Shown one piece after another: positions 27,274 to 38,000 of a stretch of 64,000 nt of DNA. This DNA comes from Thermomonas aquatica (lineage in GTDB: Bacteria; Pseudomonadota; Gammaproteobacteria; Xanthomonadales; Xanthomonadaceae). A program made the position numbers and the translations under genes. Under the pieces are notes generated by a model. The model was not told where the DNA came from. It made no database searches and saw nothing but the letters and a program-made list of their open reading frames with translations. Position 1 is the first letter of the stretch; every line of letters begins with the position of its first letter. The stretch spans positions 1,302,001 through 1,366,000 of the forward strand of contig NZ_CP040871.1 in assembly GCF_006337105.1 (NCBI RefSeq), read 5' to 3'.

Positions 27274-27696
27274 ATGAAGTACGCCGTATCGAATCATCGC
27301 ACCCCTTCACTCGCCGCTACCTGTTCTCAGCCGATGGCCGGAACGTCCAGCCGCTCTGCTATCGGCCCTCGTAACGCCACTCTCCGGGCCGCTCTTGAAC
27401 TTGCCACCGGAAGCAACGCTTCCTGCACCACTACGCAGCAATTCCCAATCGGAATTATTGACGAGCTTCAGCAAGGTTTCCCTCGCCGTGCGCTGCGTCT
27501 CCCCTCCGTCCTCGACTTGGTTGGCTGCGGGCGCAGCCATTGGTACGCGCTTCAGAACACGCGTTCTGCTTGCCACGACCCTGAGGCACCTAAGCCCTTC
27601 AAACTGGGTAATTCTCCACTAAGCCCCTCCGTCTGGTGGGAGCACGAGGTTCTTGCGTACCTCGAAGCCCGTGCCAGCGCCCGTCGCACCCACTAA
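27274..27696 (+). CDS. AlpA-family DNA-binding protein (excisionase-like)
   Basis: A 140-residue protein whose C-terminal half matches AlpA/prophage regulatory proteins: LRLPSVLDLVGCGRSHWYAL (HTH), PFKLGNSPLSPSVWWEHEVLAYLEARAS as the usual KLG...W...EV..W/YLE end. The first 70 residues are Ser/Thr/Ala-rich and do not match the family. AlpA proteins regulate integrase or excision in genomic islands. AGG nine bases before the ATG is a fair ribosome site. It is followed 12 bp later by the next gene of an apparent three-gene unit. Confidence 0.7.
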   Translation: MKYAVSNHRTPSLAATCSQPMAGTSSRSAIGPRNATLRAALELATGSNASCTTTQQFPIGIIDELQQGFPRRALRLPSVLDLVGCGRSHWYALQNTRSACHDPEAPKPFKLGNSPLSPSVWWEHEVLAYLEARASARRTH

Positions 27697-27708
27697 CGGA
27701 GATTAGCG

Positions 27709-28197
27709 ATGAACCCCAACAATAATTCCATCACCCTCCAGGATCAGCACGGAGTCATTGGTACTGTCCATATGAGTGAACAGGTGCTCGCAACAATCGT
27801 TCACGACCTCACCGACAAGGAAGGCAAGGCAGCGTTTGCCCTACACGAGAAGTTCGACCGCGCTATGGCAAAGGCAAAGCCAACCAAGCGCGAGGAGGCG
27901 CTGAAATCATTTCGCAACTTGTACCCAAGCCTTGAGTTGCATATCGCAGCCGGCAAGCCGCTGAAAGACATCCTGGCAGCCTTCAACGAGGTCACCCAGA
28001 ACAAGATGTGCGCCCGTACGTTCAAAGATCTCCTCGATCAGGAGCGCGCCCAGCGTAACCGCGCGGGGGATCGGATCTGCTGTCACTCCTGCGGGCAGCC
28101 GCTGAAGCTCATGAAGATCGAAGCCAAGGAGGTTGCCCCCGAATCGGATCCGAACCACTCGGGCAGCTTGATTGTCGGGGAGGCCACCAATGAATGA
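27709..28197 (+). CDS. hypothetical protein with C-terminal zinc-finger-like motif
   Basis: A 162-residue protein, not recognised. Residues about 40-115 are basic and helical (KEGKAAFALHEKFDRAMAKA), and the C-terminal part holds CCHSCGQPLKLMKIE, a possible half zinc ribbon. CGGAG eight bases before the ATG is a reasonable ribosome site. Its stop overlaps the start of the DUF3987 gene by eight bases, and it follows the AlpA gene by 12 bp, so the three form one transcription unit. Confidence 0.6.
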   Translation: MNPNNNSITLQDQHGVIGTVHMSEQVLATIVHDLTDKEGKAAFALHEKFDRAMAKAKPTKREEALKSFRNLYPSLELHIAAGKPLKDILAAFNEVTQNKMCARTFKDLLDQERAQRNRAGDRICCHSCGQPLKLMKIEAKEVAPESDPNHSGSLIVGEATNE

Positions 28198-29671
28198 GCA
28201 TGACCCTGCTCGATACCCGATTGACTGCTTGGACCCCGTGACACGAGATGCCGTGAAGGAAATCCTCTCCTGCACGGGCGTTGCGGAGCCATTAGCGGCA
28301 ATGTCAGCGCAAGCCGCCGATGCTATTTCCTGCCAAGGTCTTGTCGCATTTCGGAATCCTTCAACCGGCCTGGTCTGTCCGGCCAACCAGTTCTTTCTTC
28401 TTGTTTTGGAACCGAGTGAATGGCGAAGCACCATCGACGACTACTTCATGAGGGAAATCTATGCGCATGACGCCCGGTCCATGGAACTTCATGCGGTGGC
28501 ACAGGACAATTACAAGGTTGAACTCGAGGCGTGGAAAGCTGCTGCCAAGGGCTTTAGGGGGCGGCATGCCAGTGTGGACCCCGCGGATGAGAAGTACGCC
28601 CAGTCAAAGGATCGCTTGGAAGCTCACCAGCGTTTGGAACCAAAGCCGCCTCGACTGCGTCAGCACCTTTTCCAGGACGCCACCAAGGTCGCAATCCTTG
28701 AAGCGCTCGAGGGAACCGGTGAGTCGATTGGTTTTGTCACTGACGAGGCTGATGTCCTCTACGAAGCGGGCCTGATGCGCAGCGAAGGCTTTGGCAACAA
28801 ACTCTTCGATGGGGATAAGCCGTTGAAATGGCGTCGAAAGGATCAGGACCTAGATTGCAGAGATCCGAAGGTTACCGTCAGCATCATGGCGCACCCAGTA
28901 GCGTTCCAGGATCGCCGCAAGAAGCGTGGCAAGCTGTCACGGGGAACCGGGCACGATGCGCGTTACCTGGTGGCGGCCCCTCCTCCCAAGAAGGGAACCA
29001 GGAACGTGCGTGGGCTGCCGGACAAGATGCCCGCACTGAACCGGTTTTCTCAACGGATCCGAGCGCGACTCGAACTGCGAGAGGCACAGCTGCTGGCCGG
29101 CACGACGGCAGTCGAGGTGCTCGAGTTCTCCGACGAGGCCAAGGAGGTTTGGTTCGATAAGGTGGAATGGCTTGAACGCCAGCAATTGCCTGGGGGCTTC
29201 TTCGCTGATACCGCTGAATTCGCCACCAAGTTCATGGGCTTAGCTGGCCGAGTTGCGACCAGACAGCACTACGCCCGTGGCGTGCCGGGACCGATTTTGG
29301 CCGAAACACTTGAGCGCGCCGCCCGGATCGTCTGGTTCCACGCCTGCGAATTCCGCCGGTTTTTCTCGGAGGAGCTGAAGGCCGAGGAGCTGCGGCGTAA
29401 GGCATCCAATCTGAAGGCGTTCCTACATCGGCACCACTGGTTGGGCGCGAGCCAACCCACCGAGGTTACGAAGAACGAGGTGTTACAAGGCTTCCATCCG
29501 AAAGACGTTGCTGAATTTAATCAACTTCTAGACATCTTGGTGAACGAGGGCGCGATTTCGGTCTCGAAGGGCAAGCCGACGAAGATCACCTTGCTAATCC
29601 CGGCGTTCATCCAAGCGGTCGGGCCCACCCATGGGATTTTTTACACCGGACCAATCGCCCCAACCTTCTGA
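28190..29671 (+). CDS. DUF3987 (YfjI-like) protein
   Basis: A 493-residue protein resembling the DUF3987/YfjI family found in prophages and integrative islands, often next to AlpA. The match is strongest in the second half (RRTSQRI-like FSQRIRARLEL, VLEFSDEAKEVWFDKVEW, then RVATRQHYARGVPGPI and AARIVWFHACEFRRFFSEE). The N-terminal half contains TDEADVLYEAGLM, reminiscent of a RecA-like acidic motif, but no Walker A is visible. The start ATG at 28190 has GGGGAGG seven bases upstream. A strong terminator follows 118 bp after the stop. Confidence 0.7.
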   Translation: MNEHDPARYPIDCLDPVTRDAVKEILSCTGVAEPLAAMSAQAADAISCQGLVAFRNPSTGLVCPANQFFLLVLEPSEWRSTIDDYFMREIYAHDARSMELHAVAQDNYKVELEAWKAAAKGFRGRHASVDPADEKYAQSKDRLEAHQRLEPKPPRLRQHLFQDATKVAILEALEGTGESIGFVTDEADVLYEAGLMRSEGFGNKLFDGDKPLKWRRKDQDLDCRDPKVTVSIMAHPVAFQDRRKKRGKLSRGTGHDARYLVAAPPPKKGTRNVRGLPDKMPALNRFSQRIRARLELREAQLLAGTTAVEVLEFSDEAKEVWFDKVEWLERQQLPGGFFADTAEFATKFMGLAGRVATRQHYARGVPGPILAETLERAARIVWFHACEFRRFFSEELKAEELRRKASNLKAFLHRHHWLGASQPTEVTKNEVLQGFHPKDVAEFNQLLDILVNEGAISVSKGKPTKITLLIPAFIQAVGPTHGIFYTGPIAPTF

Positions 29672-29788
29672 CGAACGATTCAAGCCAACCGAACCCCAAC
29701 GTCCCAAGGCTGCAGCGAGACCCAGGGCCGGATTGGCAGTCGGGCCACGTTCCGGAGCCGACGGAGCACATAGACCCGACCCACCACG

Positions 29789-29821
29789 AGCCCGCCGATC
29801 TGTCTGATCGGCGGGCTTTTT
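29789..29821 (+). terminator. intrinsic terminator after the DUF3987 gene
   Basis: A perfect 12-bp stem, AGCCCGCCGATC (29789-29800) with GATCGGCGGGCT (29806-29817), is followed by TTTTTCTTG. It insulates the AlpA/DUF3987 unit from the BREX region. Confidence 0.88.
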
Positions 29822-29887
29822 CTTGTGCGCTGCATCGAGGAGCCTTGAAAATTTTGTACTATCTTGCCCGCAGTGACAGGAGCGATC

Positions 29888-30100
29888 ATGGGGAAGAAGG
29901 CGGCACCAGTGGAACCCGAAATCCTGACCATCAGGCAGGTCGCGGAATATCTGCACGTGACCGAGCGGACCATCTACCGGCTGGCGGGCGCCAGCGGTAT
30001 CCCTGCGTTCAAGGTAGGGGGGTCATGGCGCTTTCGCAAACTCGACCTAGACAATTGGATCGCGGCTCAGACAGACCCTGCGCAAGGTCGATCCGGGTGA
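29888..30100 (+). CDS. helix-turn-helix (excisionase-type) DNA-binding protein upstream of BREX
   Basis: A 70-residue MerR/excisionase-type winged HTH: LTIRQVAEYLHVTERTIYRL and IPAFKVGGSWRFRKLDLDNW. ACAGGAG before the ATG at 29888 is a good ribosome site. It is transcribed in the same direction as the BREX operon, 181 bp ahead of brxA, and begins a new unit after a strong terminator. Small HTH genes of this type often stand beside restriction-modification and BREX loci; a role as BREX regulator is inference. Confidence 0.75.
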   Translation: MGKKAAPVEPEILTIRQVAEYLHVTERTIYRLAGASGIPAFKVGGSWRFRKLDLDNWIAAQTDPAQGRSG

Positions 30101-30281
30101 GTGTCTTCAATGACGGTGCCCCGTACCGCCGTGCAACGCGAAACAGTGATGCCCTACACGTGCGGCGCCCCCGCCTCCTTGCGATGATCGCCGCCACGCC
30201 CTGTAGGGGGGCAAGGGGTAGCCCGGCGGTGGCCCGCTCGGGCGCGCTCAGAGCGCTGGGCGCTTGTCCGAAGGTGCCCGC

Positions 30282-30875
30282 GTGAAAAAGTATCAAGCCG
30301 ACCTCTCTGCAGGCTCGCTCATGCTCCCCGAAAGCCGCATCGTGGCGCGCTTGCTGATTGCCGGCGTCAACGACAGCGAGTGGGGGCATGCCATGCGTGT
30401 CGACAACGTCCTGCAGAAGGGATCCCCGGCTACCGCAATCCGCCAGGCTCGCCTGATCCGCCTTCGGCTTGAGTCGGTCAGCTCGTCGCTGTGGCCCTTG
30501 GTTGCCAGTGGAGACAAGGAGGTAGCGACACAAGCGCTGTTCGCCGCCGCACTCAGCCACAGCGTGTTGCTGCGCGACTTTGTCATGGATGTGGTCGCTG
30601 ACCATGTACGGAGGCTGGAAATGACGCTTGCACCGCGCGAATGGGAGCAATTCCTCGCCGACTGCGAAGCCCGGGACCCTGCGGTTGGCACATGGAGTGA
30701 ATCCACCCGACGCAAGCACCTCCAGGTCGTCCTGCGGATCCTTGCTGAGGCCAGGTACCTGGAGTCGACCAAGACCCTGCGCCTGATTCAGCCACACACC
30801 CACCCAGACGTTGCCAGCGCCTTGAAGGACGCCGGCGAGCAACGCCTGCTTGCGCTCATGGAGTTGCATGTATGA
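30282..30875 (+). CDS. brxA: BREX protein BrxA (DUF1819)
   Basis: A 197-residue DUF1819 protein, the first gene of type 1 BREX loci, DNA-binding in structural work. The start is read as GTG at 30282 (KKYQADLSAGSLMLPESR), the conserved N-terminus; the longer TTG start at 30264 adds residues not seen in the family. The family-like core includes WGHAMRVDNVLQKGSPATAI and ALSHSVLLRDFVMDVV. Its stop overlaps brxB by ATGA. Confidence 0.92.
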   Translation: MKKYQADLSAGSLMLPESRIVARLLIAGVNDSEWGHAMRVDNVLQKGSPATAIRQARLIRLRLESVSSSLWPLVASGDKEVATQALFAAALSHSVLLRDFVMDVVADHVRRLEMTLAPREWEQFLADCEARDPAVGTWSESTRRKHLQVVLRILAEARYLESTKTLRLIQPHTHPDVASALKDAGEQRLLALMELHV

Positions 30876-31450
30876 CCGACGATTTTCGGGTTCGACTGAA
30901 CAAGATCGCCGACCGCCTGTCGTCAGACGATCTGTTGACCAACAAAGGGTTGGGCAACGAGATCGGCTTCTGGATCTTCGACTATCCGCCCGAACGGGAG
31001 ATGGAAGTGCGCACGTTCATCGATAGCGTTCTTTTGCCCGGCATGTCCAAGCGCCAGCCAGCGGTTCGAGTTGCCGTGGCAAATTTGTTTGCGTTGATCA
31101 TCGAGATGCTCGAGGACCGCAACCTCTATAAGCGGGTCATCGACATCCAGGCGAAAAAAGGTGATGCAGAAGCCCTTGAGGCGCTGCGTCCGATATTGAA
31201 AGAAGACAAGTTCGCCGAGCGCATCGCCAGTCGCATCGATTTCGATCAGATGGATGTCTTGCTGCTGACCGGTGTAGGCGCTGCTTACCCAATGCTGCGT
31301 TCCCACACGCTGCTATCGGCATTGCAGGCCACCATGAAAGACAAGCCACTGGTGATGTTCTATCCAGGGCGCTATGACGGCTTTTCCTTGCGACTGTTCA
31401 ACAAATTGGACGACGACAACTACTACCGGGCCTTCCGGTTAGTGGAATGA
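30872..31450 (+). CDS. brxB: BREX protein BrxB (DUF1788)
   Basis: A 192-residue DUF1788 protein, required in type 1 BREX for methylation and phage restriction by a route not well understood. RLNKIADRLSSDDLLTNKGL is the start, and ANLFALIIEMLEDRNLY and LLLTGVGAAYPMLRSHTLLS are family-like; the end VMFYPGRYDGFSLRLF is characteristic. It overlaps brxA and brxC by ATGA at both ends, so the three are translationally coupled. Confidence 0.92.
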   Translation: MTDDFRVRLNKIADRLSSDDLLTNKGLGNEIGFWIFDYPPEREMEVRTFIDSVLLPGMSKRQPAVRVAVANLFALIIEMLEDRNLYKRVIDIQAKKGDAEALEALRPILKEDKFAERIASRIDFDQMDVLLLTGVGAAYPMLRSHTLLSALQATMKDKPLVMFYPGRYDGFSLRLFNKLDDDNYYRAFRLVE

Positions 31451-34400
31451 ATCAGGGGGCACTACGAATGAAGATTCGCGAACTTTTCCGCAAGCCTATC
31501 GACCGCCCCATCAACGGGGTGATCAAGGCCGATCAAAAGGATGCGGGAAGCATCTGGCAGGAGCTGGACGAATACGTCGTCACCAAGCAACTGTCCGAAC
31601 ATTTTCGCAAGTTCTTCGACGTTTATTTGGCGGCGATGGACAACCCACACGATCCGGTCCTGACCGATCGCATGGGCGTTTGGGTCTCAGGCTTCTTCGG
31701 ATCTGGTAAGTCACATTTCATCAAGATCCTGTCTTACCTGCTTGAGAACTACGAAGCAGTCGACCCAACGACGGGCAATAAGCGCCTTGCCGCGACGTTC
31801 TTCGATGAGCACAAGATCAAGGATCCGCTGTTGCTCGCTGATATCCAGCGCGCGACACGCAGCAAAGCGGAGGTCATCCTCTTTAACATTGATGCGAAGG
31901 CCGACAAGAATTCGGACCGGGACAAGATCCTGCAAGTGTTCTTGCGCGTCTTCAACGAAAAGCTCGGCTTCTCCGGTGATGCCCCCTATATCGCCAACAT
32001 GGAGCGATACCTGGTATCGCAGGGTGCCTACGAATCCTTTCAGGACGAGTTCCAGAAAATTCATGGCACGGCCTGGGTCAATGAGCGTGACGCTTTTGGC
32101 TTCCTGCGCGATGAGGTCGTCGCTGCGCTGGCCATTGCGCTGAAGATGTCGAATGCATCGGCTGCAAAGTGGTTCGACGATGCGAAGAACGATTTCTCGA
32201 TCAACATCGAAGGATTCGCGAAGCTCTTGCGTGACTACCTGGATTCCAGAGGACCCGACAGCCGCATAATTTTTCTTGTCGACGAAGTTGGGCAGTTCAT
32301 CGGCAATGACACCCACCTGATGCTCAGCTTGCAAACTATTACCGAGCAGCTGGGAACTCTGTGCAACGGCCGTGCCTGGGTCATCGTCACTAGCCAGGAA
32401 GATATCGAAGCAGCCATTGGTGAGGCCAACCGCGCGCGCTCCCAGGACTTTTCCAAGATTCAAGGACGCTTCCACACGCGCCTGTCGTTGGCGAGCTCCA
32501 ATACGGACGAAGTGATTGGCGAGCGCCTGCTTGCAAAGACTACGGCTGCGCACGACATCCTGCGGGATGTGTACGAGACCCAAGGCGACATCATCAACAA
32601 TCAATTGTCGTTCGTCGGCAATTCGGTTGTCATGCGCGGATATCGCGACGCGGCTGACTACGTGGGGGCCTACCCGTTCGCTCCTTACCAATTCACGCTA
32701 CTGCAGAAGATCTTTGAAGCAATTCGAAAAGTTGGTGCCACTGGACAGCATCTATCTCGGGGTGAGCGATCACTGCTGGATGCATTCCAATCTGCGGCGA
32801 AAGCAAACGCCGACAAGGAGACCGATGTTCTGGTGCCCTTGTATGACTTTTACCCCTCCATCGAGAGCTTCCTAGACACCGCCGTCAAACGTGCCATCGA
32901 TCAAGCCGCCGAGGACGCATCACTTGAGCCGCAGGACATCAGGTTGCTCAAGGTGCTGTTCTTGATTCGCCACATTGCCGATGTCATCAAGCCCAGCATC
33001 GATAACTTGGCGACACTTTGCCTGTCCCAGATCGATGCGGACAAACTGCAACTGAAACGTGAAATTCAGCAGAGCCTGGAGCGCCTCGAGCGGCAGCGCC
33101 TGGTCAATCGCAATGGTGATCTCTGGTTCTTCTTGACCAACGAGGAACGCGACATTGCGCGCGAGATTGGCCACGTCGAAGTGTCGTCCTCGGAGAAGTC
33201 ACGCCTGCTCGCAGATATCATTTTCGAGGAGGTGCTGGGCGGTCAGACCAAAGTGCGCCATCGGGATACGAAAGGTGATTACGACTTCAACCGCCTGCTC
33301 GACGCTGTGCCCTACCGCAATGCGACCCATGCCCTAACGCTGGAGGTGCTCTCGCCTCTTGGCGATGATTACGAGCTGCAGAAGTCAAATGTATGCATTT
33401 TGCGAAGCGCGGAAGGACATGGCTGTGCGCTGATCCGATTGGCGGAAGGCGAGCGATTGGATGTGGAGTTGACGCTGTATCGCCAGATCGAAAAGTTTGT
33501 CGACAGCCCGAAGGCCAGCACGGCAACACCGTCGCTCAAGAAGATCCTGCTGGAGCGAAAGGACGAGAACCGTGAGCGGCGCGCACGTCTGGTTAGCCAA
33601 ATTGGCGATCTGTTGGTGCGTGGAGACTTCTATGCGAAGGGACAGCGCGTGCAGTCGAAGGCATCTGCGGCTTCGACGTTGCTGGACGAATTGATCAACT
33701 ACTTGATCACCAACACCTACAACAAGTTGCCCTACCTCAAGGTGCGCCAGAACGATCCGCTGTCCGAGATCAAGGCGCTGCTCGCCATTGACGAGATTGG
33801 CCAGCGGCAACTGGCATTGGCCGGCGAAGAAGGTAATCCACAAGCCCTGGAAGAAGTACGACAGTATCTGCAGCTCACTGCCACCCACAATCGAGTGCTG
33901 TTATCGGATGTGATTGACCGCTTCACTGGGATTCCCTTCGGCTGGAAGCCGGATTGGGAAGTGGTGTTGATGGTCACTCGGCTTTTCATGGCTGGCGAGA
34001 TCAAGTTGACGCTGAGCGGCTCTGACCTGGATCCAAAATCAGCGTTTGAGCCGTTGTCCAAGTTGGTGCAGCACAAGCAGATCTCGATTCTCAAGCGCAA
34101 GACTGCAGATACCAGCAGCATCAACCGGATCGCAGACCTCTATCAGAAGCTCTTCTCGTCTTTGCCCCGCAAAGACGAGGATGGCGTGGTCCACGACTTC
34201 AGAGCCAAGTTACTGGAATGGCAGGACGAGATGAAGAGCGCATTGCCACGCGCCTCGCTGCCGTACTACCCGGGACGCGTCAGGATCGAAACCCTCTTGA
34301 CCATGGTGGGCAAGCAGCTGGCCATACGCGACCCCTACGAGTTCATTGAGGCAATGAACAAGGATCGCGACGCGTGGTTAGACGCGGGGGATGACGTGTC

Positions 34401-35085
34401 TGACCTCAAGGGATTCTACGGAAGTCAGCTGACTGCGTGGCAAAACATGATCGCTGCCGCCGCACGGTTCTCAACCAACCAGTCTGCGTTGGCAAGCGAC
34501 CCCAAAGCCAGCAAGGCTCTCTATGAGCTGCTTGCGATCCGTGAGGATCAAGCGCCATATGGCAGGGTCAATCTGATTGAGCCTTTGATTTCGACGATCG
34601 AGGCCAGCAACACCACTCTGGTGCAAGCTGCCCGTGTTTCCGCGATCCAAGGAATTGACCTAAAGATTGCTGAGGTCACGCAGGCGCTGAGTCAAGCGCA
34701 CGCTCCCGACGCGGTCCGTAACTCGGCGCTGTATCCGTTGCAGCAGTTGAAGCTCGGCGTAGGCCAGTCAGCGAGCATTCCTGAGATCAGCTACCTCGAA
34801 ATGAACTCCGGTCAACTCCTGGATGCGGCGATGGAGCACCTCATCAGCTGGATGCACAGCCAGCAAACCACCGCCGGCGGCACCAGCAACGCAACGTCGA
34901 CATCAGGCGGCTCCAGTACCAGTCCCCCGGCGAATACACCCAGAGCGTCGCAGACGGTCAACCCATCTGAGCTGGCCGAGCGGCCCTATCTTGAAACGCA
35001 GGCCGAGGTTGATGCCTATCTGGAGCGACTCAAGGACAAGTTCGCGGCCATCCTGGCCTCGGGCAAGCGCATTCGGATCCAGTAA
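31447..35085 (+). CDS. brxC: BREX protein BrxC, large P-loop ATPase
   Basis: A 1212-residue ATPase of the BREX BrxC/PglY family. Walker A is GFFGSGKSHF (about residues 80-89) and Walker B is IIFLVDEVGQF near residue 277. The N-terminus IRELFRKPIDRPINGVIKAD is diagnostic. A Ser/Thr/Gly-rich stretch near residues 1140-1175 (TTAGGTSNATSTSGGSS) is a flexible linker before a short helical end. The start may be the overlapping ATG at 31447 or Met8 at 31468. Its stop overlaps the pglX start (TAATG). Confidence 0.95.
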   Translation: MNQGALRMKIRELFRKPIDRPINGVIKADQKDAGSIWQELDEYVVTKQLSEHFRKFFDVYLAAMDNPHDPVLTDRMGVWVSGFFGSGKSHFIKILSYLLENYEAVDPTTGNKRLAATFFDEHKIKDPLLLADIQRATRSKAEVILFNIDAKADKNSDRDKILQVFLRVFNEKLGFSGDAPYIANMERYLVSQGAYESFQDEFQKIHGTAWVNERDAFGFLRDEVVAALAIALKMSNASAAKWFDDAKNDFSINIEGFAKLLRDYLDSRGPDSRIIFLVDEVGQFIGNDTHLMLSLQTITEQLGTLCNGRAWVIVTSQEDIEAAIGEANRARSQDFSKIQGRFHTRLSLASSNTDEVIGERLLAKTTAAHDILRDVYETQGDIINNQLSFVGNSVVMRGYRDAADYVGAYPFAPYQFTLLQKIFEAIRKVGATGQHLSRGERSLLDAFQSAAKANADKETDVLVPLYDFYPSIESFLDTAVKRAIDQAAEDASLEPQDIRLLKVLFLIRHIADVIKPSIDNLATLCLSQIDADKLQLKREIQQSLERLERQRLVNRNGDLWFFLTNEERDIAREIGHVEVSSSEKSRLLADIIFEEVLGGQTKVRHRDTKGDYDFNRLLDAVPYRNATHALTLEVLSPLGDDYELQKSNVCILRSAEGHGCALIRLAEGERLDVELTLYRQIEKFVDSPKASTATPSLKKILLERKDENRERRARLVSQIGDLLVRGDFYAKGQRVQSKASAASTLLDELINYLITNTYNKLPYLKVRQNDPLSEIKALLAIDEIGQRQLALAGEEGNPQALEEVRQYLQLTATHNRVLLSDVIDRFTGIPFGWKPDWEVVLMVTRLFMAGEIKLTLSGSDLDPKSAFEPLSKLVQHKQISILKRKTADTSSINRIADLYQKLFSSLPRKDEDGVVHDFRAKLLEWQDEMKSALPRASLPYYPGRVRIETLLTMVGKQLAIRDPYEFIEAMNKDRDAWLDAGDDVSDLKGFYGSQLTAWQNMIAAAARFSTNQSALASDPKASKALYELLAIREDQAPYGRVNLIEPLISTIEASNTTLVQAARVSAIQGIDLKIAEVTQALSQAHAPDAVRNSALYPLQQLKLGVGQSASIPEISYLEMNSGQLLDAAMEHLISWMHSQQTTAGGTSNATSTSGGSSTSPPANTPRASQTVNPSELAERPYLETQAEVDAYLERLKDKFAAILASGKRIRIQ

Positions 35086-38000
35086 TGAACACGAGCAACC
35101 TCAAGAGCTATGCCCCGCAGGCGCGCAAGGATTTCATTGCCGCCGTCACCGGCAGAGCCAATCTCCTCGGACTGAGTGAGGCCAAGGGTCAGCTCGTTGT
35201 GGCCGAGGCCAAGATTAGCGGCGATCTCGTCATGATTGCTGGCCGCCCATGGCCGGTGAAAGTCAACGAGAAACGCAGCAAGCTGATCGCACGGATGCAG
35301 ACGCAGGGCTTCAGCCATACCGTCGAAGCCGTGGCCTACGCCTGGTTCAACAGGCTGGCCGCGCTGCGCTACATGGAGGTACACGACTACCTTGGCCATG
35401 GTCGCCGCGTTTTGTCGAACCCTCAGGGTGGCTTGCCAGAAGTGCTAACACACGCGCTGGATCTGGCCGAGTCGAACGCGCTGCCGGGGTTGTCCGCCGA
35501 CACCGTTCGCGAGCTCACGCTGGCCAATCAGGATCCCGAGCTGTACCGCCTGATCCTGATCGCCCAGTGCAACGCGCTGCATCAGGCTATGCCGTTCCTG
35601 TTCGAGCAGTTGGGCGACGAAACCGAGCTGCTGCTGCCGGAAAACCTGCTACTCACCGATTCGGTAGTGGCCAAGCTGGTGCAGTCCATCCCCGAAGAGG
35701 ACTGGCAGCAGATCGAGATCATCGGCTGGCTGTACCAGTTCTACATCTCGGAGAAGAAAGACCAGGTCATCGGCAAGGTGGTGAGGTCCGAAGACATCCC
35801 GGCGGCGACCCAGCTGTTCACGCCGAACTGGATCGTGAAGTACATGGTGCAGAACTCGCTGGGCGCGCAGTGGCTGGCGACCTATCCGGACTCGCCACTC
35901 AAGGCGCAGATGGCGTACTACATCGAGCCGGCTGAGCAGACCGTTGAGGTCAATGCGCAGCTTGCGGCGATCACGCCAAGCGCGCTCAATCCCGAGGAAC
36001 TGACGCTGATCGACCCGGCCAGTGGTTCCGGTCACATCCTGGTCGAGGCCTATGACTTGTTCAAGGCGATCTATCTGGAGCGCGGGTACCGCCAGCGTGA
36101 TGTGGCAAAGCTGATTCTGGAGAAGAACCTGTTTGGTCTAGACATCGACGAGCGTGCGGCGCAGCTGACCGGTTTTGCCTTGATGATGAAAGCACGGGCA
36201 GATGATCGGCAGCTGTTTGAGCGCGGGGTGAAGCTCAATGTGATGGCGATGGTGGATAGCACGCCGTTTGATGCCGATCGGCTCGCGCAAAGCATGAAGC
36301 TGAGCGACTTCGGGTTGCAATCGAGTGATCTTACGGAGCTGAAGCGGCTGTTTGAGCACGCGAAGACCTTTGGGTCGTTGATTCAGGTGCCGGAGGGGCT
36401 GGCGAAGAAGCTACGGGCACTGAAGCTGCTGAGCGAGGCGCCCAGTCAAGATCTCTTTGTGTCAGATGCACTTAAATGCTTGGGGCCGCTAGTACAGCAG
36501 GCGGGGTTGCTTGCTACTCAATACGAGGCGGTAGTTGCAAATCCACCGTATATGGGGAGCAAGGGAATGAACCCCTTGGTGAAGAAATTTGCTAAGGATC
36601 GTTTCACTGATGCCAAGAGCGACCTCTTTTCGTGCTTTCTTGAAAGAGGATTTTCGCTTGCGAAAAATAAGGGCATCAACGCCATGGTAACCATGGAAAG
36701 CTGGATGTTTTTATCTAGCTACGAGAAATTCAGGGCGATAATTTTCGACAAGCATACTATCGCCTGCCTTGCGCACTTCCCATACGACAGTAAGCGGCCG
36801 ACAGTAATGGGAATAAATTTTGGCGTGAACGTAATGTGCTGCAAAAAGACTTTTGTTGCAGGTTACCGAGCTCAGTATTGCTGTTCTAGATATTACGAGT
36901 TGAATGATGATGGTGTTCCCATCGAATTCCCTACAGCTAATGAGCGTTTAAATTCTCTATCTGCCTCAGAATTTAATAGTGTGCCCGGCCGTCCGTTGGC
37001 TTACTGGGTAAGCACCAGGGTGCGTGACGTTTTCAAGAATCATCCTCCGCTTTCTGGAGGCTGGTATTCAGAGGGGCCATGTAAGAGTGGTAACGATGAA
37101 ATCTATCTCCGTAGTCACTGGGAGGTCGACAGCCGATATATAGGGGCTACATCGAATTGGAGATTCTGCTCGAAAGGTGGAGAATTCAGGAAGTACTTTG
37201 GAAACGTCGATCATGTTTTGAGGTGGACGCAAAGCGACCAGTTGCATTACCGAAGCGATCCCATAGCGCGAATCACTTCTGAAGAATCGCGAGACAAACG
37301 CGGAATTACTTGGCCAATTATTAGCGCCAAGGCGGAGCGCGGATTTCGATTGCTCCTTGAAGATGAGCTTTTTAACTCAGTGTCGCCGGCAATATTCCCA
37401 ATAGGTGGCGAATTTGGCGGAGGGCAGTTCGCAACGCTCGCATTTCTCAATAGCTGTGTTGCTCAATACTTGTTGCGCATTATGAATCCGACGTTGGCCT
37501 TGAATGTCAGCAATGTACTGGCATTACCTATCTTCAACGCCATTGATAGCGTAGAGCAAGCCGAGCGATGCGTAGAGCTTTGCGTTAACGACTGGAATGG
37601 GTACGAACGTTCGTCGCACTTTCAGTGCCTTCCAGTCTTGGTTAACTCAGAAGAATCCGCGTCTAGCCTGGAAGCCAGCTACACCACGTGGATTACTCAG
37701 AACCGAGAGTGCATCGCTCAGATGAAGCGCCTTGAAGAGGCGAACAACAGCCTCTTCATCGATAGCTATGGCTTAGGTGAAGAGCTCACTCCGGAGGTCC
37801 CGCTCGAGCAGGTCGCTCTTACAACGAACCCTGCCTACCGTTATGGCGGCAACCTTAACGATGAAGAGCTGTGGATCCGCTTTCGCCAAGACACCATGGC
37901 CGAGCTGGTCTCCTACGCCATCGGCTGCATGATGGGCCGCTACAGTCTGGACGCGCCGGGCCTGATCTACGCCAACAGCGGCAACGTCGGCTTCGACGCT

